Notes under the pieces: model-generated
What the model saw: only the letters and a program-made list of their open reading frames with translations
The model's database searches: none
Told to the model about the DNA's origin: nothing
Made by a program: the position numbers and the translations under genes
Assembly: GCA_020723305.1 (NCBI GenBank)
Contig: DYJC01000008.1
Span: forward strand, 152,240-216,239
Source of the DNA: Desulfosudis oleivorans
GTDB taxonomy: Bacteria; Desulfobacterota; Desulfobacteria; Desulfobacterales; SURF-7
DNA: 64,000 nt
Reading direction: 5' to 3'
In this document: positions 44,465-53,313 of the stretch, in pieces
Layout: every line of letters starts with the position of its first letter
How positions within the stretch are numbered: the stretch's first letter is position 1

Positions 44465-45493
44465 TTACCCCTTACCAAACGGGCAGTGCGGATAAACACA
44501 CGGCTTGCAATCCAGGCACAATCCGCCGTGACCGAGAAACGCCAGCTCTTTTTTGCCGATATGTTCTCCGGATAGGATTCGAGGAAGAACCAGATCCAGA
44601 ACCGTAATCCGGTGATGCAGACCGCAGGCCGGTATTCCAATAATCGGGATGTTGTTACGGTAAGCCACCATGAACATGGCGCCCGGCAGCACGGCCGCTC
44701 CATAGTGTATCTCATCCGCTCCGCTCTGATATATGGCTTTTCGCGTGACATCATCCGGATCAACACTCATTCCGCCGCTGACCAGGATCAGATTACAGCC
44801 CTCGGCCAGGTTCCGTTCAACTGCCTGCTGAATCCGGATGGGTTCATCCGGAACAAAAGTGACCGCATGAACATGAGAGCCCAGATCCTCGATTTTCCGG
44901 GTTAATACAGGTGCAAACCGGTCTTGGATCAGACCGTGAAAAACCTCATTACCGGTGATAATGATTCCAGCAAGGGCGGTTTTCAAAGGAAGAACCGAAA
45001 CCACACCTTTGTTCTGGGATGCAATGGCCGCAGCCCGTTCAATGGGCGCCCGTTTCATCACCAGGGGGATCGCCCGTGTTGCAGCTACCAGGTCTTCTTT
45101 TTTGACAAGAGAATAACTGCTTCGGGTTGCGCACATCACCTCATCCACCAGGTTAAAGGCGGCCAATGCAGCTTTATCCACAACAAGGATTCCATCGATT
45201 GCTGCATGCAATCCGATTTTTCCTTCCCTGGGTTCATCCTTCCAGGCAATGCCTTCGCCGGCCAGACCCCTGGCAAGTATGGATGCAGCCTGGTTTTCAT
45301 GAATTTCATCTTTATCCAGCTCGATCAGGTAAAGATTGTTTTTGCCGAGCTTCTGCAGATGACAGATATCCTCATCGCAGACCGTATGGCCTTTTTGAAA
45401 TGCCGGCCCCTTGAATTCACCTGGACGGATTTCCGTAATATCATGGGCCAGTTTTGTTCCAACCGCGTCATGTAAACTTATTTTTTTAATCAC
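44465..45493 (-). CDS. MoeA-like molybdopterin-binding protein with cysteine-rich tail
   Basis: The 342-residue protein has the molybdopterin-binding (MoCF/MPT) domain: IIITGNEVFHGLIQDRFAP, then LILVSGGMSVDPDDVTRKAI and PVLPGAMFM-type spacing. The first 100 residues or so are MoeA-like but shortened. The tail LCLDCKPCVYPHCPFGKG has four cysteines and may hold metal. It probably acts in Mo/W cofactor delivery or metal insertion. It is 21 bases downstream of the FmdE-type gene on the same strand. Confidence 0.85.
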   Translation of the reverse strand: MIKKISLHDAVGTKLAHDITEIRPGEFKGPAFQKGHTVCDEDICHLQKLGKNNLYLIELDKDEIHENQAASILARGLAGEGIAWKDEPREGKIGLHAAIDGILVVDKAALAAFNLVDEVMCATRSSYSLVKKEDLVAATRAIPLVMKRAPIERAAAIASQNKGVVSVLPLKTALAGIIITGNEVFHGLIQDRFAPVLTRKIEDLGSHVHAVTFVPDEPIRIQQAVERNLAEGCNLILVSGGMSVDPDDVTRKAIYQSGADEIHYGAAVLPGAMFMVAYRNNIPIIGIPACGLHHRITVLDLVLPRILSGEHIGKKELAFLGHGGLCLDCKPCVYPHCPFGKG

Positions 45494-45514
45494 AGGTTTT
45501 TCCTTTTATTCAGC

Positions 45515-46180
45515 TTATTTCAGGATTGCTTTTTTCAGTATCCGGTCTGCTCCTGGATTCACAGGCGACCAGTTCATGTCCGGCCAGGTGATCTCCCGCG
45601 AATCTGAAAAATAGGATTGCTCCGTACAGGGTTTGCATACGATTTTTTTATCCCGGATAACCTCTCTTCCATCCCGGATTACTTGACCGCAGCGACTGCA
45701 GATCGCTTTCCACTGTGTCGGGCCGGGAAGGTCGAATTCATTCAGTTTGACCTGGACTTCCTGGACCCGGAAAAGAACGCTGTCGGGCATTCGCTGATAG
45801 GCTGTCAGTTGCTGATTGGATTTTCCCTGAATTTCCGGAGCATATTCAGGCACCAGTTCACGGGATTCTTCGGTGGATATCACCCGATAGGATTTCCGGG
45901 AAATGAGGTTGATAAATGTGGCGGCCATAATTCCATAATCCATGAATTTCAGGCTCCGGCGTCCCAGTTTTACACCGGTGACGTGGGCCACTGCATCGGC
46001 TGTACATCGATCCATCTCGACATACACCAGAAGTTTTTTGATCTGATCCAGCCGGGTCGGATCAGTAAGCCCGATCAGACGGCATCCCAGCATGGCCATA
46101 CGGATACCCACCACCTGTCCTGGGCAAAGATGCCCATGGGCAATGGAAGATTCCTGCAAAAGTGTGTGAAAATTTTTCAT
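45515..46180 (-). CDS. FmdE-family protein with zinc ribbon
   Basis: The 221-residue protein has the FmdE/Tungsten formylmethanofuran dehydrogenase subunit E start (SIAHGHLCPGQVVGIRMAMLG) with the metal-binding HGHLCPG and DRCTADAV motifs. A C-terminal zinc ribbon follows (CSRCG and CKPC). The start at 46180 is chosen because homologues begin close to the HGHLCPG block. Next to a MoeA-like gene it most likely serves maturation of Mo/W enzymes. FmdE itself is a known subunit only in methanogens. Confidence 0.87.
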   Translation of the reverse strand: MKNFHTLLQESSIAHGHLCPGQVVGIRMAMLGCRLIGLTDPTRLDQIKKLLVYVEMDRCTADAVAHVTGVKLGRRSLKFMDYGIMAATFINLISRKSYRVISTEESRELVPEYAPEIQGKSNQQLTAYQRMPDSVLFRVQEVQVKLNEFDLPGPTQWKAICSRCGQVIRDGREVIRDKKIVCKPCTEQSYFSDSREITWPDMNWSPVNPGADRILKKAILK

Positions 46181-46426
46181 TGTAAACCTGTCTTCAATCG
46201 TTACGTTAAATTTAGCATAATGGTCTGGTATTGCAAGAGGCAAAATGGGGATACGTCAATTTTCCGGAAAAAATCGATTCTTGCACAATAAGCCGGATTC
46301 ATGCCATAAACCGTGAAGCTGGTACCTGTTTTGATTTACACTGTTTTGTGGAAGAATCTTCATCAAGAGCCTTACGAATTGAAAAGACATTTGAAATCAT
46401 GGATATTTTATCCAGGAGGAGATGGG

Positions 46427-47311
46427 ATGGAGGAGAAACATTTCGGACCGGTATGGTTCATACCCGGTGAAAATAAAGGTAAATACCCCTATTGCAACAG
46501 CATCTATATCAAAGGCCCCGGAATCCTGATCGATCCGGCTTCCAATCGGGAAAGATTGATCCGGCTGCGGGAAGAGAGCGGCGTTCAGGAAGTCTGGCTC
46601 AGTCACTGGCACGAAGATCACTTCATGCATCTGGATCTGTTCGACGATGTTCCGCTAGCTGTTTCAGCAGAAGATTCTCCGCCGCTTTCCAGTCTCGAAA
46701 ATCTGGTGGACGCCTATGGCCTGGATCATAAACACAGGGGCTACTGGGAACCGGCGTTCCTTGACCTGTTTCATTTCAAACCCCGGATTCCTTCCCGGAT
46801 ACTTCAGGATGGTGAAAGCCTTTCTCTGGGCGAAGTGGAAATGAAAATCATCGCAACGCCCGGTCACACTCCAGGGCATCTTGCTTTTCTTTTTAAGGGG
46901 GAGAGGGATATTCTGTTTCTGGGTGATTATGACCTGACTCCCTTCGGGCCATGGTATGGCGATGTTCACTCCAGCATAAATAATACCGTAGATTCAGTTC
47001 GGCGGCTCTCGCAGATACCGGCAAAAGTATGGCTGTGCAGCCATGAAGAAGGCGTTTTTGAAAATCAACCCGGCGGGCTTTGGGATCAATATCTTGGAGT
47101 GATCCAGACACGGGAAGATCGGTTGTTCCAATTTCTGGAAGAGCCAAGAAGCATGACAGATATTGTCGATGCCTGCTTGATCTACAGAAAGAAAAGAGAG
47201 CCCAAAGCCTTTTTTGAATTCGGTGAGCGTGCTCTTATGGGAAAACATCTGGAAAAGCTGTTAAGCGAGAACCGGATCATAGAGAAAAACGGCTGGTTTT
47301 ATCGGCTCTAG
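46427..47311 (+). CDS. Metallo-beta-lactamase-fold hydrolase
   Basis: The 294-residue protein has the metal motif SHWHEDHFMHLDL (HxHxDH), then ATPGHTPGHLAFL, then LGDYDLTPFGPWYG, and a later SHEEG. A C-terminal winged-helix region is likely (MTDIVDACLIYRKKREPKAF). AGGAGGAG just upstream supports the ATG at 46427 over a start at 46313. It is divergent from the FmdE/MoeA pair. The substrate (thioester, glyoxalase II-like or other) cannot be assigned. Confidence 0.85.
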   Translation: MEEKHFGPVWFIPGENKGKYPYCNSIYIKGPGILIDPASNRERLIRLREESGVQEVWLSHWHEDHFMHLDLFDDVPLAVSAEDSPPLSSLENLVDAYGLDHKHRGYWEPAFLDLFHFKPRIPSRILQDGESLSLGEVEMKIIATPGHTPGHLAFLFKGERDILFLGDYDLTPFGPWYGDVHSSINNTVDSVRRLSQIPAKVWLCSHEEGVFENQPGGLWDQYLGVIQTREDRLFQFLEEPRSMTDIVDACLIYRKKREPKAFFEFGERALMGKHLEKLLSENRIIEKNGWFYRL

Positions 47312-47616
47312 GAGTTTTGTATATCCGCCAGTGCCATCACATTCTGATTCAGGATGGAAGACAGTTTTTCCTGTGTGACCGTCAGATCATAATGACTTTG
47401 AAGGTTCATCCAACTCTGGGCGTCTGTACCAAAAAATTTGGCCAGTCGCAGGGCTGTATCCGCAGTTATGGAACGCTTTCCAGCCACAATTTCGCCGATC
47501 CGGCGTTGGGAAACGCCAATGGACTTGGCCAGTCGGTATTGGGTTACACCCATTGGGTTCAGGAAGTCTTCCAGAAGAATTTCTCCCGGATGAACCGGCG
47601 GCATTTGTCTTTTCAT
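47308..47616 (-). CDS. higA: HigA antitoxin
   Basis: The 102-residue protein has the HigA family signature HPGEILLEDFLNPMGVTQYRLA followed by the helix-turn-helix GVSQRRIGEIVAGKRSIT and DTALRLAKFFGTDAQSWMNLQ. It is 12 bases downstream of the toxin gene on the same strand, the typical HigBA order. It overlaps the end of the convergent hydrolase gene by four bases. It is expected to repress the operon and neutralise HigB. Confidence 0.93.
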   Translation of the reverse strand: MKRQMPPVHPGEILLEDFLNPMGVTQYRLAKSIGVSQRRIGEIVAGKRSITADTALRLAKFFGTDAQSWMNLQSHYDLTVTQEKLSSILNQNVMALADIQNS

Positions 47617-47628
47617 ATTTCGACTCCT

Positions 47629-47910
47629 CTAATGGTAATCAACAATTTCAACCATATATGCATTGCTCTCTTGCCATTCAAAACAGATCCTCCACTGATC
47701 ATTGATGCGGATGCTCCACTGATTATCTCTTTTGCCGCTCAATTTTTCTAACCGGTTACCAGGAGGTATGCGTAAAAAGTCCAGTGAAGCGGCTGCATGG
47801 ATCTGTGTCAGCTTGCGAAGCGCTGTACGTTGTATATTCCTTGGCAGCCTGGTCGAAAATCTTCCGGTAAATATTTTTTCCGCTTCTTTGTCTTTAAAGG
47901 ATATGATCAT
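47629..47910 (-). CDS. higB: HigB toxin (RelE superfamily)
   Basis: The 93-residue protein matches HigB-1 type plasmid-maintenance killer proteins: MIISFKDKEAEKIF, LRKLTQIHAAASLDFLRIPPGNRLEKLSG, NQWSIRINDQWRICFEW and the closing VEIVDYH. Members cleave mRNA at the ribosome. Length and motifs are complete, so this pair appears intact, unlike the other toxin genes in the window. Confidence 0.93.
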   Translation of the reverse strand: MIISFKDKEAEKIFTGRFSTRLPRNIQRTALRKLTQIHAAASLDFLRIPPGNRLEKLSGKRDNQWSIRINDQWRICFEWQESNAYMVEIVDYH

Positions 47911-48085
47911 AGTTCAATAGTAACGCTGAACGATAGCAGTGTCAAGCTGCATTTTTTTAAAGATACGGAATACATATCCTCAGTACTCATCAACCATGAA
48001 ATTGGAAAAAGCCGGACATAACATACAGTGAAGTTTAGTGCTATTTTTTCTATTTTTAACTAATTGAATAAATGCCATTATGCTG

Positions 48086-48115
48086 TTGCATTTATGGGTG
48101 CTGTCTGTTTAATAT
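48086..48115 (+). promoter_or_regulatory. Promoter of the mtnP operon
   Basis: TTGCAT at 48086-48091 and TAATAT at 48110-48115 are separated by 18 bases. Transcription would begin near 48122, leaving a leader of about 110 bases that contains the paired elements described next. Confidence 0.4.
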
Positions 48116-48140
48116 GGTCTGTGATTTAATTCAAGTAAGG

Positions 48141-48229
48141 GGAGAATCTTTGTTTTAAGAATAATCAAAGATTCTCCACAAATCTTGTGGAGAATTCACT
48201 ATAAAACAAACTGATTATAACAAGGAGAA
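48141..48229 (+). promoter_or_regulatory. Structured leader RNA with competing pairings before mtnP
   Basis: GGAGAATCTTTG (48141-48152) pairs perfectly with CAAAGATTCTCC (48166-48177). The same ATTCTCC can instead pair downstream: ATTCTCCACAA (48171-48181) with TTGTGGAGAAT (48185-48195), an 11-bp stem with a 3-base loop. TTCTCC is also complementary to the Shine-Dalgarno GGAGAA at 48224-48229. The three alternatives exclude one another, as in a translational riboswitch. The class is not recognised. The operon encodes methylthioadenosine phosphorylase, so a related metabolite is a possible ligand. Confidence 0.5.
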
Positions 48230-48233
48230 ATGC

Positions 48234-48989
48234 ATGATCAAAATCGGTATCATCGGCGGATCAGGACTGGATGATCCAAATATTCTGGAGCAGCAGAAGC
48301 AGTTGGAGGTGAGTACTCCTTTTGGGAAGCCGTCTTCCCCGCTTTTTGTGGGGAAAATCAAGGGAACATCTGTTGTCATGCTGGCCAGGCATGGGAAAAA
48401 ACATCAGCTCAGCCCGACCCAGGTGAATTACCGGGCCAATATCCAGGCACTGAAGAATCAGGGCGTGACGCACATATTGGCCACCACCGCGTGCGGCAGC
48501 CTGAGAGAGGAGATCGGCCGCGGTGATTTTGTGATTCTGGACCAGTTCATCGATTTTACCAAACATCGGAAAACCACCTTTTTTGAGTCCTTTGAGTACG
48601 GCGCCAAGCATACCGGTATGGCAGATCCATTTGACAGGAATCTGCGAAATCTTTTATATGAAACAGCCGGAGAACTGGGATTGCGGGCGCACAATGGCGG
48701 AACCGTGGTTACCATCGAAGGCCCTAGATTTTCAACACGTGCAGAATCCAGAATGTTCCGTGTCTGGGGAGCGGATGTGGTCAATATGTCCGTGGCACCG
48801 GAGGCGGCACTGGCCAATGAAGCCGGCATTCCATATGCAGCCGTTGCCATGTCTACAGACTATGACTGCTGGAAAGAGGATGAAGCGCCCGTATCCTGGG
48901 ATGAAATCCTTGCGGTTTTTCATAAGAACGCGGACAGCGTCAAAAATCTGCTGACAAGTGTGATTCCAAAAATAGGAGAAGCAAAATGA
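48234..48989 (+). CDS. mtnP: S-methyl-5'-thioadenosine phosphorylase
   Basis: The 251-residue protein has the MTAP phosphate-binding start GIIGGSGL, ARHGKKHQLSPTQVNYRANI, TTACGSLREEI, the purine site EGPRFSTRAESRMFR and the closing MSTDYDCW. It splits methylthioadenosine to adenine and methylthioribose-1-phosphate. The next gene, apt, salvages the adenine, and the two overlap by four bases (ATGA). AAGGAG precedes the ATG, and the upstream leader is strongly structured. The MSTDYDCW ending is the MTAP rather than PNP form. Confidence 0.94.
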   Translation: MIKIGIIGGSGLDDPNILEQQKQLEVSTPFGKPSSPLFVGKIKGTSVVMLARHGKKHQLSPTQVNYRANIQALKNQGVTHILATTACGSLREEIGRGDFVILDQFIDFTKHRKTTFFESFEYGAKHTGMADPFDRNLRNLLYETAGELGLRAHNGGTVVTIEGPRFSTRAESRMFRVWGADVVNMSVAPEAALANEAGIPYAAVAMSTDYDCWKEDEAPVSWDEILAVFHKNADSVKNLLTSVIPKIGEAK

Positions 48990-49507
48990 ATCTAAAAGAA
49001 AAGATCAGAACCGTTCCAAACTGGCCCATAAAAGGTGTGATGTTCCGGGATATAACAACCCTTATTCAGGACCCAAAGGGACTGAGGGAGGCATGTGATG
49101 CTTTTTATGACCGGTACAAGGATATGCCGATCGATAAGATCGTGGGAATCGATGCGCGGGGATTTATCTTTGGAGCTGTACTGGCGTATAAAATGGGAAT
49201 TGGCTTTGTCCCGGTGAGAAAAAAGGGGAAGCTTCCATACAAGACCATTGAGGCGGCATATACCCTGGAGTATGGGAAAAGCGTTGTTGAGATGCATGAA
49301 GACGCGATATCACCGGGTGAAAAGGTTGTGATTATGGATGATCTGATTGCAACCGGCGGCACGATCTCGGCCGCCATTGAGCTGGTCGAGAAACTGGGAG
49401 GAGATATTGTGGAACTGGCATTTGTGATTGAATTGCCGGATTTAAAAGGCCGCGAGAAAATCGGGAACCATAAAGTATTTGTGCTGACCGAGTTTGAAGG
49501 GGAGTAG
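48986..49507 (+). CDS. apt: Adenine phosphoribosyltransferase
   Basis: The 173-residue protein is a standard APT. It shows [20 protein letters not shown] at the start, [31 protein letters not shown], and the PRPP-binding [16 protein letters not shown]. It converts adenine and PRPP to AMP in the cytoplasm, disposing of the adenine made by MtnP. It starts inside the mtnP stop codon and ends 17 bases before the CoA transferase, so the three form an operon. Confidence 0.95.
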   Translation: MNLKEKIRTVPNWPIKGVMFRDITTLIQDPKGLREACDAFYDRYKDMPIDKIVGIDARGFIFGAVLAYKMGIGFVPVRKKGKLPYKTIEAAYTLEYGKSVVEMHEDAISPGEKVVIMDDLIATGGTISAAIELVEKLGGDIVELAFVIELPDLKGREKIGNHKVFVLTEFEGE

Positions 49508-49523
49508 TTTTAGGAGGCAAGCC

Positions 49524-51539
49524 ATGGCAATTCAAAAAGGATCAACCTTTCAGGATAGCGGTCACCCCATGCTTTCCGATTTTCCGCCGGCAAAGGTCCG
49601 GAAGGGAAAGATCGTTACGGCCCAGGAGGCGGTTCAGGTGATCCGGGACGGAGATACCATCGCAACCGGAGGATTTGTGGGGATCGGATTTGCCGAAGAG
49701 ATTGCCATTGCGCTGGAATCATTTTTCCTGCAACACGACAAACCGAGAAATTTGACACTGCTTTATGCCGCAGGCCAGGGAGATGGCAGAGAGCGCGGTC
49801 TGAACCATCTGGGACATGAAGGGCTTGTCCGGCGGGTGATCGGCGGTCATTGGGGATTGGTGCCGAAACTTCAGAAGCTGGCCATTGAAAACCGGATCGA
49901 GGCCTATAACTTACCCCAGGGTGTCATTTCCCACATGTACCGGGACATCGCTGCCCATAAACCCAGAACCATCACAACGGTCGGACTTGGCACGTTTGTG
50001 GACCCAAGGCTGGACGGCGGGAAGATCAATTCAAAGACAACCGAAGATCTGGTTGAATTGGTGAAATTTGATGGGATAGAGTATCTTTCCTATAAAACCC
50101 TGCCGATCCATGTTGCCATTCTGCGAGGCACCACGGCTGACCCGGATGGCAATATCACCATGGAAAAAGAGGCGCTGACACTGGAGTCGCTGGCCATTGC
50201 AACTGCTGCCAGGAACTCAGGCGGTTTTGTCATTGTCCAGGTGGAGCGGATTGCCGAACGGGGTACATTAAACGCAAGGCAGGTGAAAATTCCGGGGATC
50301 CTGGTGGATTGCGTTGTCGTGTCCCAGCCCAAGAATCATCATCAGACCTTTGCAGAGGAGTATAATCCTGCCTTCAGTTGCGAAATCAAGGTTCCGATGC
50401 AATCCATTCCTATCATGGAGATGAGTGCGCGGAAGATTATCGCCCGGCGGGCGGCATTTGAGCTGGTTCCAAACAGTATCGTCAACCTGGGAATTGGAAT
50501 GCCGGAAGGCATATCCAGCATCGCAAATGAGGAGAAGATTCTGGAACTCATTACCCTGACCGCAGAACCGGGCGTGATCGGCGGTCTGCCGGCAGGCGGG
50601 TTAAATTTTGGCGCGGCCGTCAATACAGATGCGGTTATCGATCAGCCTTCCCAGTTTGATTTTTATGATGGCGGGGGGCTGGATCTGGCTTTCCTGGGGC
50701 TTGCACAGGCAGATCGAACCGGAAATCTCAATGTCAGCAAATTCGGACCCAAACTGGCTGGTGCCGGGGGGTTTATCAATATCAGCCAGAATGCAAAAAA
50801 AGTAGTTTTTGTCGGAACATTTACAGCAGGAGGACTTCGGATCAAGGTGGAGAACGGTCATCTTTCCATCCTTCAGGAGGGCAGGGAAAAGAAATTTGTG
50901 GATCAGGTGGAGCATGTCACCTTCAGCGGCCGATATGCGATTCAGAAAAATCAGCCGGTATTGTACATCACGGAGCGGTGTGTTTTTTCACTGACCCAAG
51001 AAGGAATGAAACTTTTGGAGATTGCGCCGGGCATTGATCTGGAAAAAGATGTTCTGGTTCATCTGGCGTTTCAGCCCCTGATAGCTGATCCGCTGCTTCA
51101 AATGGACAGACGGATTTTTCAGGATGGAGTAATGGGGCTTCGGGAGGATATGCTCTCCATATCCCTTGAGGATCGGCTATTGTATGATCCGAAAGAGAAT
51201 CTGTTTTTTGTCAATTTCGAGGGTTATTCCGTCAAATCCCGTAAGGATATCCGGAATATTGCCGACATGGTGGGAAGCATCCTGAAACCGGTCGGACGGA
51301 AGGTCTATACGATTGTGAATTATGATCATTTTACCATCCTGCCGGACCTGGTGGAAGAATATACCGACATGGTGAAACAACTGGTGGATCAATATTACCA
51401 TGCAGTAACACGGTATACGACCAGTACTTTCCTGCGGATGAAAATAGGGGATGCCTTACAAAAAAGAAATTTATCCCCCCATATATATGAAAGCCGGGAA
51501 GAAGCGAAAAAGGCGATCCATGGGTTCAAAATCCCTTGA
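49524..51539 (+). CDS. Acyl-CoA:acetate/3-ketoacid CoA transferase (fused subunits)
   Basis: The 671-residue protein joins the alpha and beta halves of a family I CoA transferase. The first half has [19 protein letters not shown] and [13 protein letters not shown]. The second has [14 protein letters not shown], the catalytic-glutamate region [15 protein letters not shown] and [18 protein letters not shown]. About 130 residues beyond the usual end carry an extra domain ([12 protein letters not shown], then [15 protein letters not shown]). It moves CoA between carboxylic acids, perhaps for PHA or short-chain acid metabolism. AGGAGG precedes the ATG at 49524. Confidence 0.88.
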   Translation: MAIQKGSTFQDSGHPMLSDFPPAKVRKGKIVTAQEAVQVIRDGDTIATGGFVGIGFAEEIAIALESFFLQHDKPRNLTLLYAAGQGDGRERGLNHLGHEGLVRRVIGGHWGLVPKLQKLAIENRIEAYNLPQGVISHMYRDIAAHKPRTITTVGLGTFVDPRLDGGKINSKTTEDLVELVKFDGIEYLSYKTLPIHVAILRGTTADPDGNITMEKEALTLESLAIATAARNSGGFVIVQVERIAERGTLNARQVKIPGILVDCVVVSQPKNHHQTFAEEYNPAFSCEIKVPMQSIPIMEMSARKIIARRAAFELVPNSIVNLGIGMPEGISSIANEEKILELITLTAEPGVIGGLPAGGLNFGAAVNTDAVIDQPSQFDFYDGGGLDLAFLGLAQADRTGNLNVSKFGPKLAGAGGFINISQNAKKVVFVGTFTAGGLRIKVENGHLSILQEGREKKFVDQVEHVTFSGRYAIQKNQPVLYITERCVFSLTQEGMKLLEIAPGIDLEKDVLVHLAFQPLIADPLLQMDRRIFQDGVMGLREDMLSISLEDRLLYDPKENLFFVNFEGYSVKSRKDIRNIADMVGSILKPVGRKVYTIVNYDHFTILPDLVEEYTDMVKQLVDQYYHAVTRYTTSTFLRMKIGDALQKRNLSPHIYESREEAKKAIHGFKIP

Positions 51540-51603
51540 TGAGTTCTGTTGCCTCTGATACTGTAATTTCGATTTTCATGGCGCTATTTCTTATAATTAA
51601 TAG

Positions 51604-51746
51604 GAGCCAATTTCAAAAGTCTGTTGTTGTAGTTCCGGCGAAAACTAGACACGAAGTGAAGCGTAGTGCTATCCAGTATTTTCGGCTCTTTTTTGGGCAT
51701 TGACTTTCGCCGGTGTGACGCTTTTTAATTGTTTTGAAATTGGCTC
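51604..51746. repeat. Dispersed inverted-repeat element, copy e (143 bp)
   Basis: The ends are GAGCCAATTTCAAAA and TTTTGAAATTGGCTC. This long form contains an extra block (GACACGAAGTGAAGCG and following bases) absent from the 122-bp copies but present in a and b. It separates the CoA transferase operon from the AT-rich sugar islet. Confidence 0.9.
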
Positions 51747-51840
51747 ACAGGTTTTTTGCCCAATCCAATTATAGAAAGGCACAAACTGTTTTCTACTTTT
51801 TCAGATTTTTCACAATATTTATATTCGCTTTGTAAAAATC

Positions 51841-52209
51841 ATGGCAAAAGAAATCTGCCTCAAGACTTATACAGATCATAGAGGAAGCCTAACGGTTATC
51901 GAAAAGGAGATACCTTATCCGATAAAAAGAATATTTTATATATATGGAGTAGATGAATCTATTCGAGGAAAACATAGACATAAGACAACAAGACAGTTCT
52001 TGGTGTCTATACAGGGCTCTTGTGAGATCCATAATAAATCATCAAAAATGGATGAATGGGAAAGATTTGTTTTAGATAAGCCATCCAAAGCCCTGCTATT
52101 AGAGCCACAAGATTGGCACTATATGAATAATTTCTCTAAAGATTGTATTTTGCAGGTATTTGCTTCTACAGAATTTGATCCTGACGATTATATCTATGAG
52201 CCCTATTGA
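51841..52209 (+). CDS. FdtA-like sugar 3,4-ketoisomerase (cupin)
   Basis: The 122-residue protein matches the WxcM/FdtA cupin family: YTDHRGSLTVIEKEIPYPIKRIFYIYGV, RGKHRHKTTRQFLVSIQGSCEI and LLEPQDWHYMNNFS. FdtA converts dTDP-4-keto-6-deoxy-glucose to the 3-keto isomer before transamination. The next gene is the matching DegT-type aminotransferase. The region is distinctly AT-rich, unlike the operon before it, which suggests transfer. dTDP-sugar forming genes (rmlA, rmlB) are not in the window. Confidence 0.88.
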   Translation: MAKEICLKTYTDHRGSLTVIEKEIPYPIKRIFYIYGVDESIRGKHRHKTTRQFLVSIQGSCEIHNKSSKMDEWERFVLDKPSKALLLEPQDWHYMNNFSKDCILQVFASTEFDPDDYIYEPY

Positions 52210-52210
52210 T

Positions 52211-53305
52211 ATGCTGGATTATGAGAATTTAAACCTTGTTAACAAAAGTTTCGAGAATGAATTTGCTTCTGAATTTCAAAAGTTTCTAAATAAAGGTTGG
52301 TACATACTAGGAGAAAATGTTGCCAGGTTTGAAGAAGAATTCGCGAATTATAATAATATTCTTTATTGTGTAGGCGTTGCTTCCGGTTTAGATGCCTTGA
52401 TAATGTCCATTAAGTCGCTTCGTCTTTCCTCAGATTCTCAAATCATTGTTCCTGCTAATACTTATATCGCTACCATAATATCAATTATTCAAAATGGCTT
52501 TGAACCTATATTGGTAGAGCCCGATATACATACATACAACATAGATCCAAACTTGATTGAAGAATCCATTAATAAAAAAACCAAAGCGATAATGGTTGTG
52601 CATTTATATGGAAAACCATGTGATATGGATAAAATAAAGAAAATTGCTCAGAAGCATAAATTGGCAGTGATAGAAGATTGTGCGCAAGCTCATGGTGCCG
52701 AGTACAAAGGTCAAAAGATCGGCACATTTGGTAATTTCGGGGCTTTTAGCTTTTACCCTACCAAGAATCTTGGATGTCTCGGTGATGGCGGTTGTATCAC
52801 TTTACATAATAGAAAACAATATGACTACCTAAAGATGGTAAGGAATTATGGTTCTGAAAAAAAATACTTTAATAAGGTAATAGGAATGAATTCGCGGTTG
52901 GATGAGCTGCAAGCTTGTTTCCTTAGAGTAAAACTAAAGTCCTTGGATAAGATCAATAATCATAAGAGAAAAATAGCTGCTATATATGATAAGGGAATTA
53001 GTAATGAAAGAATAATAAAACCGGTCAGGATAACAAACTGCAAAGATGTATTTCATATATATCCTGTAAGGTGTGAGAGACGAGATAAATTGAAGGAATA
53101 TTTGTTAAACAACGGAATAAAAACCGAAATTCATTATCCTGTACCGCCGCATAAGCAAGCCGCATATAAAAAACGATTAAAGAAATATCGTGACTATCCA
53201 ATTTCAGAGAAGATCCATGACACAATACTGAGTCTGCCTATTTCATATGCACATAATGTTAATGAAATTTATAAAGTTTGCGAAGTAATCAACAAATTTA
53301 AATAG
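52211..53305 (+). CDS. DegT/DnrJ/EryC1-type sugar aminotransferase (FdtB-like)
   Basis: The 364-residue PLP enzyme has ASGLDALIMSIKSLRL, PANTYIATIISIIQNG, VIEDCAQAHGAEYKG and the PLP lysine in GAFSFYPTKNLGCLGDGGC. NSRLDELQACFLRVKL follows. It aminates keto sugars using glutamate. Beside an FdtA-like isomerase it most likely gives a 3-amino-3,6-dideoxyhexose. The ATG at 52211 just after the previous stop is chosen; 52196, inside that gene, is an alternative. Confidence 0.9.
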   Translation: MLDYENLNLVNKSFENEFASEFQKFLNKGWYILGENVARFEEEFANYNNILYCVGVASGLDALIMSIKSLRLSSDSQIIVPANTYIATIISIIQNGFEPILVEPDIHTYNIDPNLIEESINKKTKAIMVVHLYGKPCDMDKIKKIAQKHKLAVIEDCAQAHGAEYKGQKIGTFGNFGAFSFYPTKNLGCLGDGGCITLHNRKQYDYLKMVRNYGSEKKYFNKVIGMNSRLDELQACFLRVKLKSLDKINNHKRKIAAIYDKGISNERIIKPVRITNCKDVFHIYPVRCERRDKLKEYLLNNGIKTEIHYPVPPHKQAAYKKRLKKYRDYPISEKIHDTILSLPISYAHNVNEIYKVCEVINKFK

Positions 53306-53313
53306 GAACTTAT

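Noticed and set aside
45617..46291. 224-codon plus-strand frame opposite the FmdE-like gene
   Set aside because: FmdE motifs and the zinc ribbon are clear on the minus strand.
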